From Salpingoeca rosetta (Eukaryota; Opisthokonta; Choanoflagellata; Craspedida; Salpingoecidae), in NCBI RefSeq assembly GCF_000188695.1, contig NW_004754930.1, positions 2,089,979 to 2,102,478 of the forward strand: 12,500 nt of DNA. The letters run 5' to 3'. Under the pieces are notes generated by a model. It was not told the DNA's origin. It saw only the letters and a program-made list of their open reading frames with translations, and ran no database searches. Position 1 is the first letter of the stretch; each line of letters begins with the position of its first letter. Below, in pieces: positions 1-6,692 of this stretch. Both the position numbers and the translations under genes were made by a program.

Positions 1-4
1 GAGA

Positions 5-70
<66 letters not shown>

Positions 71-90
71 CAGAGAGACAGACACACACA
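1..90. repeat. (GA)n/(TC)n microsatellite in EML intron 9
   Basis: Near-pure GA dinucleotides run from base 1 to about 78 and grade into a short CA stretch at 80-90. On the transcribed (minus) strand this is GT-rich sequence followed by a long TC tract, lying just downstream of the last visible donor of the EML-like gene. It is therefore probably intronic, and the next exon lies beyond the window edge. Confidence 0.8.
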
Positions 91-101
91 CGAGCACGTA
101 C

Positions 102-973
102 GACGTGTTCTAGGTCTGGCGTGAGGATGAAGACAGTGCCTCCCTTGCCGGCAGCAGCGACGTGTGTGCCCGCCGGGTTGAACTGACAGCAGCGCAGTGG
201 GGACTGGAGCTCGCTCGTCTTCACACATGTCGGGGCATCAAACGCCCACAGCCGCACACTCCCATCGTCGCTGAAGACATACACGCACACATACATACAC
301 ACATGCATGGCAGGGAGGATTGAGGGGACGCATGAGTATGCATGTGAGCGAATGAGAGTGGATGTGTGTGTGTGTGATGCATCTGCATGTGCATGCAGCG
401 GCTGCGCGTGCACACGGCACATGATAGACTTGGCCATGTCCATCAGTGTGGGACAGCGCCGTCCACAGCAGCGCACCTTGCTGTGACAAACGTCCTTCCG
501 TCGGGGCTGATGGCGAGCCCCCACAGCTCTCCCGGGCGGTGGCCCTTTCGCACGTGGCACGTGGCAATGGCAGATGTGTATGTGTATGTGTGCATGCATA
601 TGAAGATATGTTTAAATGTTTGTGTGCGAATGCATGTGCGTGTAAGTGTAAGTGCGTGTAAGTGTATGTGTGCGTGTGCGAGTGAGTGGATGTGTGTGTG
701 TGTGCGCGCGCACGTGTGAGCGGATGTAAAGCATGCGCGCGTGCATAAATGCAACAAAATCATGGTCGCGTGTGGGTTGTTCGTCCATTGAAGGGGGTTC
801 AATGGGGCCAGAGCGCTGATAATGGCAGTTAAGCATGTCCTCGGTATCGCACCTGTGTGACGCAGGTTGGGTTCATCTTATCGCTCCCCTTGACAATATA
901 CAGTTGGCTGTCCTTTGTGCCCACCAGGATCTTGTCGCCCGCCCAGCACACCGTCCGCAACGTCACAGCTGTT

Positions 974-1036
<63 letters not shown>

Positions 1037-1320
1037 CCACGATTGCGTGTGAGAATGGATACACGAGAGGCGATGGCGAAATGTGCGTGCGTGCGTTCCT
1101 GTTTGTCTTGGTGTGGTAGATAATGCACACACATGCACACACACACACACACACACTCTCTCTCTCAAAGCAACACAACAAAGCGGCAAAGACACGCCAG
1201 CCACACACCACTCTCTTGCAGGATGGCGTTGATGTCCAGCTCAGCAATCGGTGACAGATCAAGCTCCCACAGACGCATGAAGCCGTCCTGTGGCACCATG
1301 AGTGTTGGTGGTGGTGGTGG

Positions 1321-1374
<54 letters not shown>

Positions 1375-3161
1375 GCAACACGCGACCCCGTTTGATGAGG
1401 GTGAGTGACGCGCAAATACGGTATGGTTGGTGCAGTGCAAGTGAATTGCCAGCTTGGTAAGCACGACAGCTGAAATTACAAAAACAAACAAACAAACAAA
1501 CAAACAAACAAACAAACAAACAAACAAACAAACAAACAAGCACACACACACACACACGCATTCAAGCACACGCACTTTTCCTCCGGTTGCCAGGCCATTT
1601 GGCGTGCAGTCCATCACAAACACGGGGCCCTTGAGCACAGATCACAATGTGAAGCATGCAGCTGGTGAATCAATTGACCTCCGCATGTCGCTGGCGCGTG
1701 CATCTAAGATGGGTACAGGTGCTTGGCCAGCCAACAAGCCGCAGCAAAATGCGCGCAACACGCCACGCCACATCACGCCATCCAACCACACACACACACA
1801 CACACGCGCGCGCGCGCACACAAACACACACACACACACACACACAACACGAGTACAGAGGAACACACTTGGTGGCATTGGACGGTGTTGAGCGGGGAGC
1901 CATCCTTGGTTTGCCAGGCCGTAACAGCACCGCCAAGGGAAGACGTAAACACCCGCTCTGTCTTGCTCTCCGGCGGCTCAAAGGCAAGGCACAGCTGCGT
2001 ATCGGTGTCACGCATGCCGTCAAAGGTGCCAGTGCGGGTGGTCATGGTGTTTCCGGCCAGCGTCCAGAACTTGACGTGATCAACGCCGCAGCTGACAATG
2101 CGGTTGCCCTTCCAGGGGCTGATTTGCGCATCAAACACCTACAAGCACAGAACAGCAGGGCAGCAGAGCAGCAAGACGTGTCTGGGTGAGTGCCGTGTTG
2201 TCGTGGCTTTCCCCTTTCTTACTGCTTCTTCGAACCACGCCACAGTCACACAAACGGCCCATGAACACGCCCTCCTTGCTCTCTTTTCTCCCTCCCATTC
2301 ATTGGAGTGACTTACGCGCTTGTTGTGGCCCGGGGTGACAGCGAGAGCCAGGCCCTTTGTCCAGTCCCAGACAACGATGTTGTGACTTGATTCCAGGCCG
2401 CATGACACCAGAATCTGGTCATGAAAACGGCCACAAAGCAAGCAAGCAAGCAAGCAAGGTCATGTCAGTGGTGCAAGCCGTACCGCTGGTGCAATGACAC
2501 AACCAGCTCTGCACGCACGCACGGCAAGCACAAACAAACATCCTGCACCTTGTAACAGCGCCACCCCACTCACCCACACCCACGCCAACGTCGATAGTTG
2601 CAAAGGCATATCCACACACCGTTCTCAAAACCACACTAGCGAGCAAGCAAGCGCACCTTGGCTTGGTTGCCGGTGCCAAAGCGGATGGAGGCGATGCCCA
2701 ACTTGTGGTGGCCTTTGAGCATGGCTTTGGTTTCCATGGACTCTGTGTCCCAGATGCAAATGAAGGGCTCCGCACCCACCTGGCCAGTGGCAGCTGTCAC
2801 ATCATCTTCATGCAGCGACAACCTAAATCGCACACACACACACACACAACCCAACACAACACAACACACATACACACATGTCAGAGGTTGTGACAGGTCC
2901 ACAGTGCAGCTCTGCGTGCAAAACATGGACATGCAAGCGAGCAAGTAAGCAGGATGGCGTTCCACAATCTCACGAGATGATGTCGTCGGTGTGCTCGTAG
3001 TAGAAACGCTGCTCGCCATCAGTCCACACGATGGCCAAGCCGGCGACAATGTACACGACGGAGTTTGTGTCATTGGCAAATGTGGCCGAGTGCCTCACTT
3101 GATGGCCGCGGTACCCATGCACGCGGTGCAGCCGCAGCTGCTGCTCCGGCATCCCAGACAT
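102..3161 (-). CDS. EML5/EML6: EML5/EML6-type WD40 microtubule-associated protein, 5' portion (9 exons, continues off left edge)
   Basis: Echinoderm microtubule-associated protein-like (EML) family; these proteins bind tubulin and microtubules through tandem WD40 propellers. Nine exons read on the minus strand: 2974-3161, 2657-2822, 2316-2414, 1869-2138, 1576-1629, 1209-1287, 853-968, 477-544 and 102-270, in phase throughout (about 403 codons). All introns are GT-AG; donors include GTGAGA, GTAAGT and GTGCGC. Residues 11-20 (LHRVHGYRGH) are the HELP-type motif that opens EML5/6 repeats. WD endings follow: CIWD at 85-88, VVWDW at 132-136, KFWTL, RLWELD and RLWAFD. The exon joins recreate family landmarks such as HTDDII-SLSLH, ATGQVG, SCGVDHVKFW and ATGGK-DGFMRLW. 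The start at 3161 lies near the HELP motif, as in vertebrate EML5/6, has A at -3, and the frame is closed by a stop codon at 3180-3182. Exon 6 could instead end at 1212, which breaks the phase less favourably. The last donor (GTACGT at 101) is the best of three options. Vertebrate EML5/6 are far longer, so most of this gene lies outside the window. Confidence 0.9.
975..1035. repeat. (CA)n microsatellite, about 30 units, EML intron 6
   Basis: An uninterrupted AC/CA run of about 60 nt starts only six bases before the exon 7 acceptor (AG at 970-969 read on the minus strand). In the transcript it is a (UG)n tract that stands where the polypyrimidine tract would normally be. A second, shorter CA plus CT run at 1123-1166 lies in the same intron. 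Confidence 0.9.
1304..1373. repeat. Compound (GGT)n(GTT)n trinucleotide repeat, EML intron 5
   Basis: About five GGT units lead into about 18 GTT/TTG units. On the transcribed strand this reads (CAA)n(CAC/CCA)n, ending roughly 15 nt before the exon 6 acceptor at 1289-1288. It lies in an intron: exons 5 and 6 join in phase across it (ATGGK to DGFMRLW), so it does not encode polyAsn, polyGln or polyThr in the predicted protein. Confidence 0.9.
1481..1557. repeat. (AAAC)n followed by (CA)n, EML intron 5
   Basis: About 14-15 AAAC tetranucleotides (1481-1539) are followed directly by a CA run (1541-1557) close to the exon 5 donor. On the transcript strand this is GU-rich sequence followed by (UUUG)n. 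Together with the GTT repeat in the same 288-nt intron, three different repeat classes make up about half of the intron. Confidence 0.9.
1786..1848. repeat. (CA)n-(CG)n-(CA)n compound repeat, EML intron 4
   Basis: CA run, then a short alternating CG block (about 1804-1817), then a second CA run. The strictly alternating purine-pyrimidine composition is the type that can adopt left-handed DNA. It lies in the donor-proximal part of intron 4 (1630-1868) and reads as UG-rich in the transcript. Confidence 0.85.
2436..2458. repeat. (GCAA)n tetranucleotide repeat, EML intron 2
   Basis: Five to six tandem GCAA units lie about 20 nt from the exon 3 acceptor. Shorter GCAAGC-type runs recur nearby at about 2638-2652 (at the exon 2 donor), 2934-2950 and 3239-3256, so the motif is dispersed over the 5' part of this gene and its upstream flank. 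Confidence 0.8.
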
Positions 3162-3325
3162 GCTGGTGGTGCTCGTGTTTCAAGGAGCCCTCCCCGTGCA
3201 CGGCCAACGGAGTGTGGTCGATCTGAGATCAGTGACAGGCAAGCAAGCGAGACAAGCAGGAGACGAAGGTCGTGGTGGTGTTGTTTGTTCGAGCGCCAGC
3301 GCAACTGGTGGCCGTTTCAAGGAAA

Positions 3326-3331
3326 TTTACT
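3326..3331 (-). terminator. Candidate variant poly(A) signal AGTAAA
   Basis: TTTACT on the plus strand reads AGTAAA on the minus strand, about 370 nt downstream of the PLP-enzyme stop codon and about 165 nt upstream of the EML-like ATG. AGTAAA is a known minor variant of AATAAA. No canonical hexamer was found in this interval, so the assignment is weak. Confidence 0.3.
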
Positions 3332-3504
3332 GAAAATCATCCAACACAATTCAGCACGCTTGTCCTTCCACACCACAAACAACAAGGACAATATCTCTCC
3401 TTCTCCACCTCTCGGCACAGTGCGCCAGCGGTGCTGCCAACACCACCAACCCACACAACACCACTGTGTCGTGTAACCCATGTAATGGCATTGTAATGTA
3501 ACCA

Positions 3505-3644
3505 CAGCAAAGCAAAGCAAAGCAGAAGCAAAGCAAAGCAAAGCAAAGCAGAAGCAAAGCAAAGCAAAGCAAAGCAGAAGCAAAGCAAAGCAAAGCAAAG
3601 CAGAAGCAGAAGCAAAGCAAAGCAAAGCAGAAGCAAAGCAAAGG
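3505..3644. repeat. AAAGC minisatellite with 26-bp higher-order period
   Basis: The basic unit is AAAGC, repeated three to four times and punctuated by AGAAGC. The combined block (AGAAGC plus four AAAGC) is 26 bp and recurs about three times, with one doubled AGAAGC near 3602-3611. It lies 57 nt beyond the PLP-enzyme stop codon, so it is probably in that gene's 3' UTR, where the transcript strand reads GCUUU repeats. Confidence 0.9.
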
Positions 3645-3700
3645 GAAACAACACCAACTTCACAGCGCGGTCCCCTGCTTTTCTCCCTCACTCTTCTCTC

Positions 3701-5703
3701 TCACAGCTGCTGCGCAAGGTAAGCGTCAACAAGATCCGCCAAGCGCACAAAGTCGGCCTGCTCAATGTACACCTGTGCAGACAGGCGCACCCACCACGTG
3801 TCCTGGTCAGGGTCAGCCGAACACCCGTCTTGGTTGCCGGCGTTGCCGTCCTCCTGCGCACTGCTGCTGCTACCGCCACCATAGCCCGTCAGGAACGACA
3901 CCGTGGAACCGAGGTGATCTGGGTTGATCCAGCGGTCACACGCTATCACTGCCGCATCGCCATCACTACCAGCACCACCACGAACATCACCACGACTACC
4001 ACGACCAGCGCCAGCGGTGCCAGCGGTGGCAGTGCCGCACGTGCAGTCTGGGTTGCGTGTCATGCGGAACACGACAATCTGCACGTCGTGGTTCTCGATG
4101 AGCCAAGGCGTCAGGCCCTGTGCGAGGGCGGCATCTGTGGTGGGCAAGCGGACGGTGGCCATGGCACTGACCATGCTGTGCGGCGCCGCAGCTTCCGTGC
4201 CCCAGCGGCCGACAAGGTAGTCTGTCGCCCAGCGCGCGAGGTTGGTCATGTACTCACGCACGGCAGCGTCGCCGCCAATGTTCTTGCGAAACGCAAAGCC
4301 GGCCGTCACGCTGGCAAAGGGCGTGTAGTCGCGCGTGCCCGTGTAGAGGAAGTCACGCATGTAATCGTGGAAGCCAAAGTCTGAGGAGACGACGGTGGGG
4401 ATGGTGTTGCGTTGCAGGCTGGGCCGCGTCCACAGGAAGGCAGATCCCTTGGGCGTGTACAGCCACTTGTGGCCGTTGCTAACGTAGAAGTCCACGCCGA
4501 CGGCGGCAAGCTGCGTGATGTTGATGGGGATGTTGCCGAGGGCGTGTGCCCCGTCGATAAGCACGTGCTTGACGCCGTGCGCCTTGGCCACCTTGGTCAT
4601 CTCCACGATGGGCAGGATGACCGCAGGCGTGCTGACAATGTGGGAGATGGAGAGGATGGTGGGAATGCTGTTGGGCTGCTGGCGCAGGGCGTTGTCCAGC
4701 AGCTGCACCACCTCCTCTGCGGACTTGACGGGGAACTGCACTGGGATCTTGCGCACGCGTGCGCGTCCGGCTCTGCCAAGCACCTCGGCCGTGTTGGTGA
4801 CCATCGGGTAGGCGCAGGAGAGGAAGGCGACGGTATCATTAGCGGTGAGCGGGAAGGAGCGCAGTACGGCATTGACGCCCGAGCTGGCGTTCTCCACGAA
4901 CACGACGTCGTCTGCGTTTGCACTGACGTACGCCGCCAGCTGTGCGCGTGTTGCATCCAGCAACCGCTGGTATCCGCCTATCGCAGTGTATGTGTGAGTG
5001 AGTGGGTGAGCAAGTGAGTGAGGGAGTGTGTGTGTGTGAGCGAGCGAGTGAGTGAGCGAGTGAGTGAGTGAGTGAGTGAGTGAGTGAGTGAGTGAGTGAG
5101 TGAGTGAGTGAGTGAGTGTGAGTGAGTGAACAAAACGGAAGGTCCACTGTGTGTGAAGGCACTCCTTGGGCTTGCTGTTCTGGTGAGAGCATCACCGCAC
5201 CTCTGAACCAATCGTCGGGGCGTGCTTCCATTTGGGTGGTCAGCTGTTCCTGGTAGGCACGCACGGACTTGGGCGTCGCACCGAAGCTACCATGGTTCAA
5301 GTCTGCGCATGCATGTTCAGTGTGTGTTGTGTATGTGAGTCAGAAGCAGGTGCTGTATCCTTGCAGTGGAGTCACCGCACAGCGCAACGTGCGCCACATT
5401 GCATCGCACCGCACACCACAGCACGCAACAAGCAGCAGCAGCAGCAGCACCATGCACTGGCCATCCGCGCTCACTGACAACCACCTCCTAGCCTTGCAAC
5501 AACCCAACACCTCACGTCACATCGCACAGCCACGGGTCCGTGTGTCACGTACTCAGAAAGCCTTCTTGCAGTTGAAAGTGTTCCAGCATGCCGTGGCCAA
5601 ACGCAGGCGCAGCGGTGGCGTGGCTTGATGTGCTGGTGCCCACGCACCCGCAGCAGCCAAGCACCACCACTGTCACTGTCATCAGCGTGAACACACGCAC
5701 CAT
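3701..5703 (-). CDS. Secreted/ER-targeted class V PLP-dependent enzyme (isopenicillin-N-epimerase-like), 3 exons
   Basis: Fold-type I, aminotransferase class V family, which includes isopenicillin-N epimerase, cysteine desulfurase-like and hercynylcysteine sulfoxide lyase-like enzymes. Exons on the minus strand: 5553-5703, 5201-5302 and 3701-4977 (509 aa). Donors are GTACGT and GTGCGG. The joins rebuild the family N-terminus (EGFL-N-LNHGSFGATP) and WFRG-GYQRLL exactly. Residues 1-24 form a signal-peptide-like stretch: MVR followed by a hydrophobic core. PLP-site landmarks are D226 with H229 (LIDGAHA) and the presumed Schiff-base lysine K255 (SNGHKWLYTPKG). The TGTRD motif is at about 297-301 and the C-terminal VRLSAQVY motif at about 481-488. 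Gly/Ala/Ser-rich inserts occupy about 399-427 and 450-476. The start at 5703 has A at -3; an upstream in-frame ATG at 5793 would bury the signal sequence. Substrate and exact reaction cannot be told from sequence. Confidence 0.9.
4994..5128. repeat. (GTGA)n/(CTCA)n tetranucleotide repeat, PLP-enzyme intron 2
   Basis: GTGA/GCGA tetranucleotides fill more than half of this 223-nt intron (4978-5200) and are pure from about 5061 to 5117. The transcript strand reads (CUCA)n, giving a pyrimidine-rich stretch ahead of the acceptor at 4979-4978. Confidence 0.9.
5431..5449. repeat. Short (GCA)n run in PLP-enzyme intron 1
   Basis: Six GCA units lie within intron 1 (5303-5552). The intron also holds a CA-rich, GC-poor stretch but no long microsatellite, unlike most introns in the window. 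Confidence 0.7.
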
Positions 5704-5751
5704 AGTTGCTGTCGTGAATGAGCGTTCGTTGGAGGAGAATGGGAAATGACC

Positions 5752-5757
5752 TTTATT
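5752..5757 (-). terminator. Canonical poly(A) signal AATAAA for the polyQ/PIP-motif gene
   Basis: TTTATT on the plus strand reads AATAAA on the minus strand, 104 nt downstream of the polyQ gene's stop codon (5862-5864). It lies only about 49 nt upstream of the ATG of the next tandem gene (5703), so cleavage would fall inside or at the start of the next gene's 5' leader. Confidence 0.65.
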
Positions 5758-5861
5758 TGGGAGGCAACCACAAACATGACTGCTCATCATCACACGTCAG
5801 TGTCACGTCTCACAAAACATCATCACGCCACAACAGCAACATCATCATCACATCAGCGCTG

Positions 5862-6078
5862 CTACACCTCTGTGGCGCGCACGTTGGCAGAGCGCCGTCT
5901 CGGTGCAACGCGGGCGCCCGACGCCTGCCTGCTCGCCTGACTCATTCTTCGCGGAACACCGCTGTACCGTTGCTGCTGCTGCTGCTGCTGCTGTTGTTGG
6001 GGTGGGTGGCTGTGGTGTTTGCGGAGTTGCACTTGCTCATACCCCTGCTGGTGTGGACGCGTGGGCACAGCTTGTTGT

Positions 6079-6119
<41 letters not shown>

Positions 6120-6261
6120 CTGCTGCTGTGCCCTGCGTACGCCACGCTCCGGCGATGGAGACGACTTCTTCACCTCGTCAATGTCAATCAGGTCGTCGTA
6201 GCTGCGCTGCTGCCCTTTGCGGAACAAATCACGCGACGGTGATGGCCTCCGCCTCGCTTCA

Positions 6262-6297
<36 letters not shown>

Positions 6298-6619
6298 GTT
6301 TGATGCATCTGCTGTGCTTGCTGTTGATGTGCTTGCAGCTGCTGTGTGGGATGCGTTCGTGTTTGGTGGTATTGCTGTGGCTGTTGTGGTGGTTGTGATG
6401 CTGCGCTGGGTTTGTCGCGCGACTGCGGCCGGCTGCTCAACACGGCGCGCTTCTCCGTTGTCCTGACGGCGCTGCTTGCAGGCAATTGTGTTGGAGACGT
6501 AAACGCGTCATCGACTGTGCCGGCGAGGGACCGTTCAGGGGTGGTCAGCATGGCCTTGTCCATCAGCTGCATAAACTCCCGTTCCCACGAATCACCCCCG
6601 TCATCATCATCACTTGCGT

Positions 6620-6692
<73 letters not shown>

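Larger units (their letters stand above)
3162..3700. other. Intergenic region between the class V PLP enzyme gene and the EML-like gene
   Basis: This stretch holds the 3' flank of the PLP-enzyme gene (stop codon at 3701) and the 5' flank of the EML-like gene (ATG at 3161), both on the minus strand. It contains the AAAGC minisatellite (3505-3644) and a possible AGTAAA poly(A) signal at 3326-3331 on the minus strand. No protein-coding frame with natural composition was seen: long frames through the minisatellite give only Leu/Cys/Phe/Ala periodic peptides. Confidence 0.7.

Noticed and set aside
3317..3691. Minus-strand open frames with Leu/Cys/Phe/Ala periodic peptides
   Set aside because: They arise from the AAAGC minisatellite and end in intergenic sequence; no domain or splice connection supports them.
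4412..5017. 201-codon plus-strand open frame opposite the PLP enzyme
   Set aside because: It is antisense to an exon with clear class V aminotransferase motifs and has no recognisable domain.
5903..6466. Plus-strand frames with long Ala, Cys or Leu runs opposite the polyQ exon
   Set aside because: These are the other readings of CAG/CAA repeats. The Gln frame is the only one that continues in phase through upstream exons with natural composition.
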